Source: Sisyra terminalis | Taxonomy: Eukaryota; Arthropoda; Insecta; Neuroptera; Sisyridae | Reading direction: 5' to 3' | Assembly (NCBI GenBank): GCA_958496175.1 | Contig: OY292278.1 | Span: 28,396,001 to 28,460,000 of the forward strand | DNA length: 64,000 nucleotides | Shown: positions 11,616 to 23,460 of the stretch, one piece after another | Layout of the letters: each line of letters opens with the position of its first letter | Numbering within the stretch: the stretch's first letter is position 1 | Program-made: the position numbers and the translations under genes | The notes under the pieces: generated by a model | Database searches by the model: none | The model's input: only the letters and a program-made list of their open reading frames with translations | What the model was told of the DNA's origin: nothing

Positions 11616-12934
11616 AATATTTATAATTCTTTTATATTCGCAAGCGAAAAGGTTAGCGGCCATTGGCATTAATAAAAGAATTCCACAGGAGCTTTAAATG
11701 GAATTTATTGTTTGATGCTTTCTTTACTGTGACTGTAGTCTAGTGTATCTTATTATCTTATCTAGTGTATTTTTATTTACGAAAAGTAAGATTCTTAACT
11801 TCAATTTTAATTGCCTTAATTGACAAAGAACTGTATTTGCATATGTATAAAATTAACATAAAGATAAAATACTGCTTATTGAAATACAAATGTCAATAAT
11901 AATTTGCAATTTAATAAAAATTTTAATCTTTAAAGGGTTTATTTTATTCATGACAAACTTATACAATATGTATTGTTGAAATTTAACTTAAAATCCTAAT
12001 TTGAAAGCTTCAATTAGGCCAATTTCGCACTAAAGCTTTGAGCGTAACACCATTCAAACATCAAATAATATATGTACATTTTATATTCGTATATATGTTA
12101 AACCAAGAAAAAGTCCTGCGGCTTTGTTCTAGAATTAGTTAGAATAGAACAAGTAGTTCACACAAAACTTGTTTCTTTGCTTGAAATATGCTATTTTCAA
12201 GTTGAATCGATGAAAGTATGTCAATTAACGAACCTACAACTATATAACTTTATATATGATTCATAGAAAATGAACTTCCATAAAATTACAGTTAGATAAC
12301 TATAATTTAACTCACATAAAAGTCTGATTTATTTTTCAAACAAAGAAATTTCAGTACAAAAAGGTTTTTTTTCATTGATTTTCAGTGATTTGAAAATTTC
12401 AATTCGTAACTTTTTTGGTTAGAACCGACATTTTGTTTGACCAAAGTTATTCCTTACTATTCTAACATAGCAATATCCATTCCGAAAAAATATTGGAAAG
12501 CAAACTGGTTATAGTTCTTTTAGTTTCAAAGTTTGTGACTGACAAATTTAGAGTTAGAGAATCTGCTTTTTTTCAATTTGCTGAACTTATTTTGTTGGGA
12601 AATTTAGTATCTATGTTTACTTTATGTTTTTTTTTTCATTATTTAGACTTGAAATATGGTAGACACAGTGAATTACACACTTATTTTGAACGCCATTTTG
12701 CTGATGAATTCTGGGCTTATAAACCACACAAGTTTTTTAACTTTTTACAAAACTTACAAGTTTTACAGAGGTTTACTAATCTCCGAATTGTTGCTCCGAA
12801 TGATAAAATTATAAAATTTACATTCATTTTCCATGCTAGCATTCTTACAACACAACTCTGGTGTTTCATTTTTGTTATATATTTTAAATAAAATAACATT
12901 TTTCACTTGTATTTCCTTATAATTTCTATAATGA
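11616..12934. other. AT-rich sequence with an unassigned 132-codon open frame
   Basis: The plus-strand frame at 12493-12891 starts at TTG, is rich in Phe, Leu, Ile and Lys, and shows no motif I recognise. Its composition is what translated AT-rich DNA gives. I see no promoter, splice signal or transposon end that would support it. The rest is AT-rich with nothing recognised. Confidence 0.4.
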
Positions 12935-13000
12935 TAGCTTTAATGCTTAAATTGACCACTGGGAACGCTTGCGTCGATTTGACTTCCTTTACCATGACTT
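12935..13000 (-). repeat. Second copy of the 55-bp dispersed repeat
   Basis: Read on the minus strand it matches 6436-6490: GAAGTCAAATCGAC, GCGTTCCCAGTGGTCA and a TTAAAG end. Confidence 0.5.
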
Positions 13001-13959
13001 AACACAGAGTAAATAAGAGAAAATAGCTTAAACAATATAGTTAATGCATAAGTAAAAGATATCAAAAATATTTAGAATTACCTGCCTTGTACTGTAGAAC
13101 TATTTTTTGCATATATTCTGCATATTTATTACTTATATCATTAACGGTCGGTATTTTCAATTATGGATAGATAGACCATATCCTGAAGATAGCTACTTAA
13201 AAGATAAAAAAACATGAGTTAGATACATCCTACACATATCACTATTTTTAGGTAAAAATCCAGATGTTTTCTCTATTTTCCGGATAAAATTTTATCTAAA
13301 AGATAATTGCCCATATCTAGTATGTGTAGCTCTAAGTTGATACCGGTATTATCTTCGACTTAAAACTTAATTAAGTTGATTATTATAGAAATCTATTTTC
13401 AACAATCTTATTTAATATTCATAAAGATTAAAATTTAATTAATGTCTTTTGATACTTGAAGACGGAAATTCATTGTTTATGTATGGAAATAATGCAACAA
13501 TGACTACATTTTCACATTGTTTTCATTATAAACCCTTCGCTTGTTATGATACATTTTGTAGGAGTATAGTGTTTGTTATCAGGAAAATAAATTTGATACT
13601 AAAATTTATTTTTTTGAGATAAAAGAAAATTTTTGTTAATAAAATTGATGTTTTTATCAAGTGTAAAGGAAATATAAAAAGTTTTTTTTTTTTGACAATT
13701 AATTTTAAATTTAAAAAATTAAGTACTTTAATAAGTTTAGTTAGTTCAGTTAGTAGTTTAGTTGTAAAGTTTAGTATTACTGGTAAACTTAACTAATAAT
13801 ATAATACTTCATAATTAATTACTTGAATTTTATCATAAAAAATGGGTTTATAGAATGCACTGGTCAATATGGACGAACACTACTGGACAAAAACGTAGTA
13901 AAAATACAATGAAAAAACCACCCCTGAACCTAACTCCTGAAATATCTCACTAGGAAATA

Positions 13960-14150
13960 AGTCCAAATAGTATTCTAATGGATTTTATTACTATTCGCAG
14001 CGGACTGAAGAAAGATCTGTATTCAATTGAAGTATATGAAAGTGACCTAATATGCAGATTTTGTCTGACAAAAAACAAAACTGCTTCCCACGTTTTGTGG
14101 GTATGCAGTGTTCAGCATGAATGGAGACATTGGAGGGGCAATGAATAAAA
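13960..14150 (+). pseudogene. LINE C-terminal zinc-knuckle fragment
   Basis: A short frame reads ESDLICRFCLTKNKTASHVL followed by WVC and then RHWRG. This is the CxxC-(x)n-TASH-xxxx-C pattern found at the C-terminus of many insect non-LTR reverse-transcriptase proteins, just after the RNase H or linker region. Upstream codons (about 13980-14035, GLKKDLYS) fit the same region. No other part of the element is seen and the reading frame closes soon after. It is a decayed fragment of an R1, jockey or I-like element; which clade I cannot tell. Confidence 0.55.
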
Positions 14151-14819
14151 AATGGGGAATCGAATAATTGAAAAACACCTTGTTTGCTAATTGCTGAAAT
14201 TTGCTCAGCTACCCAATCTCAAATAGGTAAAATAGAGACTCAGAAATCAAAATAAGCTCTAGATTTAAGCTTTAAGGACAAAAAAAACTTATAAATTTCC
14301 ATAAAGTAAATAATTTACATTTTCTATTATAAAAGTGGTTAAATTTTCATTTTAGAATAATGAATATATGCCTTTTTTTGTGTAAATGCCTATTTTCGAG
14401 TTTCTCCCTAACATTTAAAAAAATAACTAAAGCTGATTATATTTTTTTTTTAATATTTAAAAATTACAGTAATTTTACGGCAGCTTTATCCAATGTTTAA
14501 GGACCTCTGTTGTAGTAGGAAATTTTGAACAAGCCTACTTCTACTTTAAATAGTTTTACAATTTTGATAGGTTCTTTTTCAATTGATATTTTGTGGCTAT
14601 TATTACACAAATCAAAAGCCCCAATTTGTTTAACATAAATTTGTCCTATTTTGTTTACATTATTAGAATAATACTATTAAGACAAAAAGGAGAAATATGG
14701 TTCATAAATGATAGGCGAGTGGGGTAGGCTTTTCTTACGAAGTATCACTTACAATTTTTATAACCTTCCAAAAGATATTTTCTTTTATGATTGTCGAAAT
14801 ATGCTTTCACATTAAAAAA

Positions 14820-14990
14820 TTACTAGTAACTACCCGTGAAACATTCACAGACATCACTGACACAATCGCTAACTAATAACAAAAATGTCAATTGAATGAA
14901 ATCAAAATGATAGTTAAAACAAATGACAACAATCAGTTAATTCAAATTAGAAACAATGATTATTATAATTGGTTTTCATTCACAAGTATG
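14820..14990 (+). repeat. Dispersed repeat family C, copy 2
   Basis: The best-preserved copy: ACTAGTAACTACCCGTGAAA, CACTGACA, GTCAATTGAA, AAACAAATGACAACA, and a later ATTATTATAATTGGTTTTCA block. All are matched on the opposite strand at 29410-29545. Confidence 0.6.
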
Positions 14991-15459
14991 GCTGTACATA
15001 TTTTGCTGTTTGTCTTTACCGATGTTCATAAATATTTACTTTTGCCTATTATTCTATTGACCATTGACTGTAATGTAGACCTATAGACCTACGCCTTTTA
15101 ATCAATTCTCGATTCTCCAAAGAAAAAAGTTGCACAAATTTACAGTAAAGGGTAAGTGTTACTTTCAAAAAGAGTCACAAAAAATTTTGAAATAATTGTT
15201 GAGGAAAAGCTCCTACCACTCGCTCAGTAAACTATGAGCCATGCTTTTCTTCATCGTTTCTGCCATTTATATTTGGTAACAAATAAATTAAGTGATTTTA
15301 CGTCGTTAATTGGAGATCAATAATATGTGCATTTTGTAGATACGAAAGATCACTTGATAGGTGTTAAGTAGCGTAATTAGCTTTTATAATTACAACTGTT
15401 GAATCTCTGCTACATTGTCACTAATGAGTTTATTTTATCAATAACAATACATTGCTTAC

Positions 15460-15629
15460 AGCCTATTGATGGCCGAGTGGTTAGGATGGGCGCTCCAAAG
15501 CTGGTAGGTGTAGAATTCGAATCTCGTATCGAGCAAAACTTTCTATATTTATCGATTTACGAACTTTTATTAACTCTAGAGTCACTAAAGATCATGATAT
15601 TTATAAAGCGGTGAACAATAATAATAAAA
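15460..15629 (+). mobile_element. tRNA-derived SINE, full-length copy
   Basis: The head has Pol III promoter-like boxes: A box TGGCCGAGTGGTTAGG, and B box within GTAGAATTCGAATCTC. The body has the family-typical ACTCTAGAGTCACTAAAG and ATAAAGCGGTGAACAATAA tail. AATACATTGCTTAC (15446-15459) and AATACATTGTTTAC (15630-15643) form a 14-bp target duplication with one mismatch, so both ends are fixed. Relatives lie at about 25101, 37870, 40826, 41548, 44832, 46276 and 59090. Confidence 0.85.
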
Positions 15630-15892
15630 AATACATTGTTTACCATTTAATATTTTATGGAATATATATGATACTTTAGCCAGACAAATATTCTGTTATG
15701 GAAAAAATATCGTATATTCTCGTATGTATTTTTTCACCAAATACGTTCATTCTAAGAAACAAAAGATTTTTTGACTTTTAAGATTTCAGATATAGTAAAA
15801 GATTGCAATTGATATGAAACACCGAGTTATGTGAACTAAAGGTAAACTATATAAGTACATATTGAACTACTTACAAAGTAGTTACCTGAATA

Positions 15893-15942
15893 AGTTGATG
15901 ATCATAGAAGAAAGTTGCTTGACAATCAAAATACGTATCAGA
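15893..15942 (+). ncRNA. Hammerhead-type core, degenerate (family A)
   Basis: TTGATGA (15895-15901), a longer insertion, a GTTGC-TTGAC-AATC hairpin, then AAA and ATACGTAT followed by C. The C3 and GAA core positions are mutated, so it is probably inactive. Confidence 0.4.
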
Positions 15943-16142
15943 GGTTATGCGTTAAAAACATTTTCAAAACACTAATTAATTTACTCAATAGATTCTTTCG
16001 GTTAATGCCTTATTAGTTAGTTAAATTATTTTCATAGGGTTTTTTTGGGCTAAAAATACAATCAAATTTTTTTCTTAATGATTATTATTTGATTTTTGTA
16101 CATTTCGACGCCTTTCAACTTTGATTACTTATATGATTGAGT

Positions 16143-16180
16143 ACTTGATAAAGTCCCGAAAGGCAACGAAACGTTGCATA
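16143..16180 (+). ncRNA. Hammerhead-type core, degenerate (family B)
   Basis: TTGATAA, a short imperfect hairpin with a GAAA loop, then GAA, ACGT, T and GC. The distal part is intact but the first core strand is mutated. Confidence 0.4.
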
Positions 16181-16450
16181 AAAATTAAATAAAAATCATT
16201 CAGAAAAACATTTGATTATATTTTTTTGATGGTTCTTTTCCATAACTAGTTAATAATTACTTAGATTCTCTTGGTTTTGGGAATTTTATTATTACCTATT
16301 GTTATTTTCGTACATTTTGTCGATTCCCCGATGAATTGTGACCGAAATAAGACACATCGTGTTAATTGTCAATAACTGTTTTAATAGTAATTACTAGGAT
16401 AACATCATATGTAATTGACCGTTAATTTGGTGTTATTGAGAATTATTATA

Positions 16451-17325
16451 TTAGGTTGTTCGGAAAGTAATTTCGTTTCTTTTTTTGTGATAATGAAAGA
16501 CAATTTTTGTATCGTGAATATTTTTTTAAATTATATATTGGCCATTCTGGTTCAATACCTTTTGCCATTTTTCTGGCTGTTGTATGATTTTTCACTAAAA
16601 ATTTATTGCTCTTTTTTAGCCGAAAACTGTTATTGGGAGATTGTTGACTTCCTCATTTGAAGTAAAGATTTTATCCTCTAAAAGATTTTGCAGTGGTCAA
16701 AACCATTAATAAACCAAAGGTGCCAGATCTGTAGAATATTATGGGTATGGTATTTTATTCCATTCAAGTTGTAAAAGCTTTAAGCGAGTAACAAAAGTTA
16801 TATAAGGTCAAATTTCTCCCCACAAAAACATAGAGAACCCATACATTGACGTTCGAGGTTAATCCTAGGCCTTTCAAGTGGGTCATTAACAATTGAATTT
16901 GGTAAATTTTACCTTTTACCGATCTCACGTGCTGTTATTCACTGATTTACATCAACTAATGATTTCATTGTGACTTGATCAGCTTCAAGCGGTCTTCCAG
17001 ACCGTGGTGCATCTTCGACATCAAAATTGCCGACGATCAAAATTTTACATACTAGTTTTGGCACCGGCGTGCTACCAATACATCTTCTGCATATATTTTC
17101 TTGATTGAACAGCATTTTACCTTTTCTATAGTGAAAAAGTAATATATGAGGAAAATTCTGGTTTTTGCTCTCCATATTTGAAAGAACACGACCCAAAAAC
17201 TATTGTGTAGAATCACTCGAGCTTTTTCACCTACAAGATTATACGGCTTAATTATAAAATGAGTGCAAAAAAATACAATTAAAACTTTTGTCGGGAAAAA
17301 ACGAAATTACATTCCGAACAACCAG
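16451..17325 (-). mobile_element. mariner element, internally deleted
   Basis: The left terminus TTAGGTTGTTCGGAAAGTAA and the right terminus, inverse of CTGGTTGTTCGGAATGTAA, face each other and are each flanked by TA, the mariner target. At 875 bp it is shorter than a full mariner (about 1.3 kb). Coding remnants on the minus strand are the transposase N-terminus near the right end and a C-terminal fragment near the left end. Confidence 0.88.
16530..17175 (-). pseudogene. mariner transposase, broken
   Basis: The ATG at 17175 begins MESKNQNFPHILLFHYRKGK, the mariner N-terminal helix-turn-helix region. After a scrambled stretch comes GNFDVEDAPRSGRP, the conserved link between the two DNA-binding motifs, ending about 16939. 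Near 16560 the minus strand still encodes the C-terminal RKMAKGIEPEWPIYN block. The middle, including most of the D,D34D catalytic domain, is deleted or unreadable, so no transposase is made. The sibling at 45172-45585 shares a disturbed region around LVCKI, suggesting both derive from an already damaged source copy. Confidence 0.8.
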
Positions 17326-19353
17326 TAGTATATGAAGAAGTGGGAAAACTGATGAAACATAGTACAAAACAACAAATTAAAATATAAAATTCCTAAAAAC
17401 ATGATAATCTAAATAATTGGTAAATTTTATATGTTTGTAATTTACTTTAAGTGAATTTTATGGACATTTTTACAGAATCTAACTTTTTTTTGTACCTTTT
17501 TTTATTTCTGTGGTTTAATTTTTTAATATTTAAAAAATTGAACTTTTTTCATAAGTATTTCGGCCGTGTAAAATTAACGTTTTATAGGTTGCACTTTGAA
17601 AAGAAATTGAGGGAATTTATGTGTGTTAAATGTAAAGTTAAAATTAATCCTTACCTGCCCAATTACAAAAGCTCTGGAAAATACAAGTGGGGCATGAAAA
17701 ACGTTAAAATTTCTATTTTCATGCTTGAATAGAATTCAAATGTTTCGTATTCGAATAAAAATATTCGAATTAATGTGTAATTAAACTGAGCATTCATTGC
17801 TTAAAAGCTAACGTGCTTGAAAAAAGTCCTTATCAAAAGCCATACAATTACTTCCATCTTTCTCTTGCGCACTCTCTCACCGATTCATTCATTCACTCAC
17901 TCACGCATTCTTAGCTCATTGAAAATTTTCCTAATTTGTCTCAAGAAATGTTCTAATTTAATTCTATTGTCTTGTAAAATTAAATATGTTCAACAACACA
18001 GTGTATAAGCATAACATACAAAAGCGCGTTTCCAACTATTTAATCCTTTGTGTCCCAAGTTTTGGAAGTATTTGCCTCGACGTTTACGGTCTTAACAGTT
18101 TTTTCGTCGTTTTTCAACAAAAGCAACCAAACAAAACCAAAAAAAAAAAAATAACAACAAATGGCCAGTCTTAAGAATTCGTGGAAAAGAAGAGAGCTTT
18201 TTCTGGATTGTTAAAGGATAAAACAAAGCCTTATCGATTGAGGGAAAGTCACAATAATGTTATGAATAAGAAAACAAACTTTACGAAGAATTCTGCTAAT
18301 GACAATCAGGGAGTATGAGTTAAAACTCGAAAAACTTTAAGAAACCTTTTCATACGCAATCTGCTTCAAGGACTAAAGTCTAAAGCTCACCCCTAGGATG
18401 ACTCCCCAACCTACTGACAAAAAGAACAAGACGTCATTTACAAATTTGACAAACACTTGAAAATCATTCTTCATGTTTGTTCTTTAACACGTCTTCCCCA
18501 TAAATTAAATGGAATGATTAAAAAGGGAGGGAAAAAAATTACTTAGTAACTTAAATGGATGGTGAGAAATAAAAAAAAATATATAACTAATGCATGCATT
18601 TTTGTAAGTATTTTTTTTTTCAATTTTTTTGATAGCCGTGTGCTCAGTGGTAGTACCGTCGCGTGCTGGCTTTTCAAAAAAATTCTTTTGTTAATTGCTG
18701 GTGCAGCTGCAACTGTAGCGTGTATCTCTGGCAGCTAAGAAATTGCATTTGCTTTTCTTGCATATCAAATTATTGATCAGATTTTCAACAAAAAGCTTAC
18801 CCCAGTGGTACAAGTGTGTCTCAAAGCCATCGCTACACTTGTTGCACAACTGTTGGCCGAGCTTTTGAGCTTGGCAAGCTTTGGAACGGAATCAACAAGT
18901 TACTATGTTAATAAAATATAATGTATGCGTTTATCTAAACATTGCCGTTTCTTTTTTCTTTTTTCTCTCATCGCAAATAAATCCGTGTGTGAATATGTGA
19001 AAAACTAAATTTACAAAGGCGGGTTGAATGCAATTGAAGGGTAGAGACTTTTTTTAGGTCAACAGGAAATTAAAAAAGGCTCGTTTAATGGAAAATGTAG
19101 GATTTAGTGAGGTGGTCAAGGCAAAGCTGTTTCAGTAAATATTATGATGAATGATCGTATTTGATAAGTGTAAATATGATAAATCGTTTTATTGGACATA
19201 TATAATTTTTATATATAAATTTTCAACTTCCAGTGTAATTATAATGTCAACTAATCAGACAAAGAAAATCTGTTGTGAAACTATATTTTTATTTACAATC
19301 AGTTACACAGGCCTACAAAAAAATACTTTTTAAATATTGTTTTGACTGTAATA
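17326..19353. other. No gene recognised; simple repeats
   Basis: AT-rich. A short CATTC/CACTC microsatellite lies at about 17877-17912. At 18648-18690 there is a tRNA-like TGCTCAGTGGTAG stretch that may be the head of another SINE, without a convincing B box. The minus-rich-in-Phe open frame at 17451-17732 has no motif I recognise. Confidence 0.4.
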
Positions 19354-20496
19354 GGGGGCCTTTCACGTGAAGTGGACAGGAAAAAAAAAGTAACGTTCTG
19401 AAATTTGTTCATATTCGGCATAATTATACTTCTAGTAAGTATGAATGTGTACACAAAATATTTTTTTCGAACGATGATTATTTGTCAAGTTATAAGCTTC
19501 TAAAGAATTGTCAATTTTGAAATTAGTATTTTTTGAAAAAAAAAATCGAACTAAACTATTTTTTTTAAATATTAAAAATGGCGGTTATATTATATTATAT
19601 TCTCTCTATATTAACCGTCACAATTCTCACCCTTCTTCTATGTAAACGAAAAGAGGAGAGAATATATTTTCTAAAAATATGCTGTGTGCCTTTTCTCAAA
19701 AAGGTGCGATTTCTCGGAAAATTGAGGGAATATGAAAGTTTAAGTTTAACATGGGGTTTATGGGGTACGTTCACTCTAATCATTCAACCTCTTTGGCTAG
19801 CAGGCGATTTTATTACTTATCACGAAATTTATTTTAAACTATTGCTTCCCAATTATATTTTCTTCAGTAAGTACTATTTTAATTTAAATAACAAGTACCC
19901 CACAACATTGTTAGAGCTTTAAATACGCTTAAGTAGGATATTAAATATAAATATTGCAGCGTTTAAGTGTTATATCGCGTAAACCAGGTGACCTAAGGAA
20001 GCTAGGGTTCGACTCTCAGTACGACACGTATGTACTTTAACTCCTCTATCTCCTAAACTATTGCAGATTCCAATATGAATCTTCTGGTGTATTATAAATG
20101 TATTCTGGGCTATATTTTGAAATAAAAAAATAAAAAAAACAAAATGGTCGAAGTTACTAAAATTCTGATTTGAAAAGTTTACTTTCGGTTTTGTATATTA
20201 AAAAAATAAAAATGTCCAGTTTTATTTTTTATTTAGAAACAACAGTTAATTTTCTATTTAATCCGTCATACTTAATATTTAAAAAAAATTGTTTAATTCT
20301 TTTTTTTTCAAAAAATACGAATTTCAAAATCGACAATTCTTTAGAAGCTTATAACTTGACAAATAATCATCGTTCGAAAAAAATATTTTGTGTACACATT
20401 CATACTTACTAGAAGTATAATTATGCCGAATATGAACAAATTTCAGAACGTCACTTTTTTCCCCTGACCACTTCAATGCACACGTGAAATGCCCCA
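19354..20496. mobile_element. DNA element with ~240-bp inverted repeats, TA-flanked
   Basis: The terminal arms, about 19354-19600 and 20260-20496, are inverted copies that share CACGTG, ACGTTCTGAAATTTGTTCAT and TGTACACAAAATATTTTTTT. The extreme ends, GGGGGCCTTTCACGTG and TGGGGCATTTCACGTG, both follow TA, suggesting a Tc1/mariner-superfamily target. The 560-bp core contains an open frame (19578-19922, 114 codons) with no motif I recognise and a tRNA-like B box (GGGTTCGACTC) at about 20008. It is likely non-autonomous. Confidence 0.7.
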
Positions 20497-20724
20497 TAGG
20501 TCATTTCAATGTATTTTTTGCGCTTATCTCAAATATGAAATCTATTTACTTCCATCACGTAGGTTTTCTTACAAAATGAGAAAATATATTAAGAATAAGT
20601 AGCAAATAACGCGATTGTATAAAAAAAAACTTAAATATGTTAAGTAACACGTATTTGTAATATTAATATTTTTTAAACATAGATATTATATTATACATAG
20701 TTATCAATAAGGGTAATATCTATA

Positions 20725-21051
20725 AGTTTTTTCCAACGAAGCCGGGGGCCCAAATCGACCAAATTTTTCGGCATCGTAAATGGTAGTACTTCACCTCTCT
20801 CTACTAGCGTTGGTGTCGTTTTATCTTCCGTTGGTAGGAAAAATGAACCAATACGAAGTTTATAAGTGAAAGCAAGATAACAGAAATGATTGGTGTTATT
20901 TCGCTCTCACTTTTAAACTTCGTATCGGTTTGTTTCTCTTACCAACGAAAGATAAAACGACACCAGTGCTAGTAGTGAGAAGTCCGGTACTACCATTTTC
21001 GATACAGAAAAAATGGTTCGGTTTGGGCCTCCGATTTTGGCTGAAAAAACT
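20725..21051. mobile_element. Foldback-type MITE, near-complete palindrome
   Basis: Arms of about 155 bp, 20725-20882 and 20893-21051, are inverted copies at about 80% identity by eye. Shared blocks are GTTTTTTC, ATGGTAGTAC, TGGTGTCGTTTTATCTT and ATACGAAGTTTA. The spacer is only about 10 bases. Open frames read from it are shadows of the palindrome. Confidence 0.75.
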
Positions 21052-21237
21052 ACTTTTCAATTGTAATTTACAACCAAACCTAACGTGATGATTTTTTTTC
21101 ATTTTTTTTTAAAAATAATAAAAATATGTTATTATATTTAAGACAATTTTACCATTGTAGGCCTGTGTTGTTAATGTCATAAAAAAATCACTGAATTTAC
21201 GTAATTTTTTTTTTTACAATTGACAAAATAAAATACT

Positions 21238-21280
21238 ACCTGACGATGACAGCTAACCAACTGTTGAAACGCATTGTGAA
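21238..21280 (+). ncRNA. Hammerhead-type core motif
   Basis: CTGACGA (21240-21246), an ACAG...CTGT hairpin, GAA (21266-21268), then ACGCAT followed by T. The ACGCAT block is one change from the self-complementary ACGCGT. Stem I pairs only 2-3 bases, and activity is doubtful. Confidence 0.45.
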
Positions 21281-22720
21281 AAAGAAAATTGAATCATACA
21301 ACGTAAATGGTTCCATGCTATTCGATCTCGCGACAAAATATCCATCAACCAAACATCTTTCCCCCCCCAAATAAAAACACCCTTAAGACAAAAAAAAACT
21401 GACAAAATATACAGGTAACGGAACATTTTGTATGACTGCTGTTCTTTCGGTGTCACCATTTGAAGACGGATTCTTATGGATCTTGATGAAATAAAGCGAA
21501 AAAAATAAAATATAAGATTAAAACAAATAATATATAAATTAAAAATATAATATATAAATTGATATTTCGCTTAGTTTATCAGATATCGATACTGAAAATT
21601 TTTTTTTTTTTATACTAAAAAGCTATACATTAGGGGTCCCGAAGCAAAACCTGTTAAAAGTCTAATTAGCTACTTCAATATCTGAAAACGTTTCATTTTC
21701 AACTTTGTTTTTAATTTAATTCACGAATAAATCGGGCCATTATTAAACAAATATTTCAAATAATAATAATAATTTGTTAGAGGTTGGGGTACTTAACTCT
21801 CCAACCTCCATCGCATTTTCACCCCAAGATTTATTATGTAGATTTTTAGCGTTATCAGTTTTATTAAGAAAAAACAAGGGTACAAGAAGTTAGTAATTAA
21901 TAATCGAAAGATCAATTGTCGGGGATAATTCGTCTTAGAGAAATTTTATTCGAGGATATTTTGTGCGGAAATTTTTTGTCCAAGGATATTTGGCTTCCAA
22001 AAGCCATTGAAAATTAATAATATCGATTTACTTATATTCATGTATTATGCCGCTTTTGAATCGTTTGCATTAGAAAATGGTTCCAAACACGAAAATTTGA
22101 CGTTCAAAAATCGATCAGAACCGTCGAGATTCTTACTCTTTCATAACTTCTGAGTAATGAAAGATGAAAAAAACCACATAAAAGACTTATGTGTTACAAA
22201 AATAATTCCTACAAAAAAATAATATTTTTGCAAGTTTGGGGAAAAAGGTTCATTCAAAAGTAAATTTTCCCGCTACGAATCTGAAATCGTCGGAAAACCC
22301 ATGAAATAGATCTTGTGACTTACCGAGAATACGGTTCGGAAAATTGACTTTTTTTAATGAACAATTTTTTGTGGGTTGTTGAAAGATTTATTTTTTGTTC
22401 AAATTATTTTTCTACTAACCGTACGGTTTGAGAGTTTACATAGTTCTATCGTCACTTTCTCGATCAGTAGAGTATTTTAGACTAAGAGAAATTATGTAAG
22501 AAGTTGACCCAATTATCAAATGTCATATTTTTTCGATTTGGAATCATTTTCTGTCGTATGCAGCTAGAAATAGCGACAAAAATTTTTGATAGAGACCATT
22601 CTACACTGTTTAGACATTTTTAATTTCACTAATGTAAATGGAGGAAAATTCTTTTGAGTACCGTCTTTCATTTTGTTGAGTACCTTAAGATTCAATTCAA
22701 ATATTGAATGTTAAGTATCC

Positions 22721-22943
22721 AGCTCAAGTCCCTTTTAGCACAATCAAATTTGGCAACATTGTATTGTTTACTTTGTTTTTTATTCTATTCGCGATTTTGT
22801 TATCAATTTAATTCTTATATAGTAAAATGTTCTTTTTGTGGCTAAATTTTCATTAGCGGTCGATTTATTCGCGAATTAAATTAAAAAACAAAGTGTTTAA
22901 TACGATGTTGCCAGATTTTACTGTGCTAAAAGGGACTTGAGCT
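22721..22943. mobile_element. Short MITE with 8-bp target duplication
   Basis: The ends are perfect inverted copies of AGCTCAAGTCCCTTTTAGCA and continue imperfectly for about 60-90 bases (TGGCAACAT, CACTTTGTTTTTT). The flanks AAGTATCC (22713-22720) and AAGTATTC (22944-22951) match at 7 of 8, a hAT-type duplication length. There is no ORF. Confidence 0.8.
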
Positions 22944-23305
22944 AAGTATTCTTTTTGATGTCCAATATGATAAAATATCTATTGTAGCACTTGCTAAGCT
23001 TAGGTTTACCTAAAACCTAATTCCTCGAGATCGATGGTTCTGAGAGAAACTGTGTATAATTTCAGAAAAAAGAAACGATTTTGAAACTAACGTTTACTGG
23101 AAAATCCACTACCGATCTGATCAATATTGATACTTATTAAGAAAAATAAGTTTCCGTTCATATAATTTGAATGAATCTTAGTTATTTTTTTTTTGTAAAA
23201 AATTGTTTTGTATCTAAAATGACATAATATCTCATTCATATTACATAAACGGTACTTAATGAAATCGAAAGAAAAAAAATTAGAGTTGTAAGTTTTGTTG
23301 AAGAC

Positions 23306-23449
23306 CTGTGGCGGCGAAGGCGCGGATATTGCGCGGCCATGGCGCATGTCTGCTGCCGCAGCCCTTGTGCGCAGTCGTGCACTCCACACGCCACTCCAGA
23401 TTGCCGTTGTGCTCGAGAACACTGCTCAAGCTGAACACCCTGCACACCA
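23306..23449 (-). CDS. Candidate host exon, 144 bp, unidentified
   Basis: A GC-rich island (about 60% G+C by eye) in AT-rich surroundings. On the minus strand it opens after TGCTGTTTCAG, a plausible splice acceptor, and closes at CACAG|GTCTTC, a weak donor. The frame that starts two bases into the exon is open throughout for 47 codons, with about 79% G or C at third positions, and includes VFSLSSVLEHNGNLEWRVEC and later APWPRNIRAF. Both boundaries would be phase 1, so the exon is symmetric. Read through the donor, the frame stops about nine codons later, so it could also be a last exon. Three cysteines are visible. I do not recognise the protein. A second frame is also open but has a weaker third-position signal. 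Confidence 0.42.
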
Positions 23450-23460
23450 CTGAAACAGCA

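Noticed and set aside
12493..12891. 132-codon frame as a membrane protein gene
   Set aside because: TTG start, Phe/Leu/Lys-rich composition as expected from AT-rich DNA, no family motif, no supporting signals.
18648..18900. Second SINE type
   Set aside because: A-box-like TGCTCAGTGGTAG without a B box at the right spacing and no second copy in the window.
19976..20060. tRNA gene
   Set aside because: Only a B box (GGGTTCGACTC) is convincing; arms do not pair as a cloverleaf.
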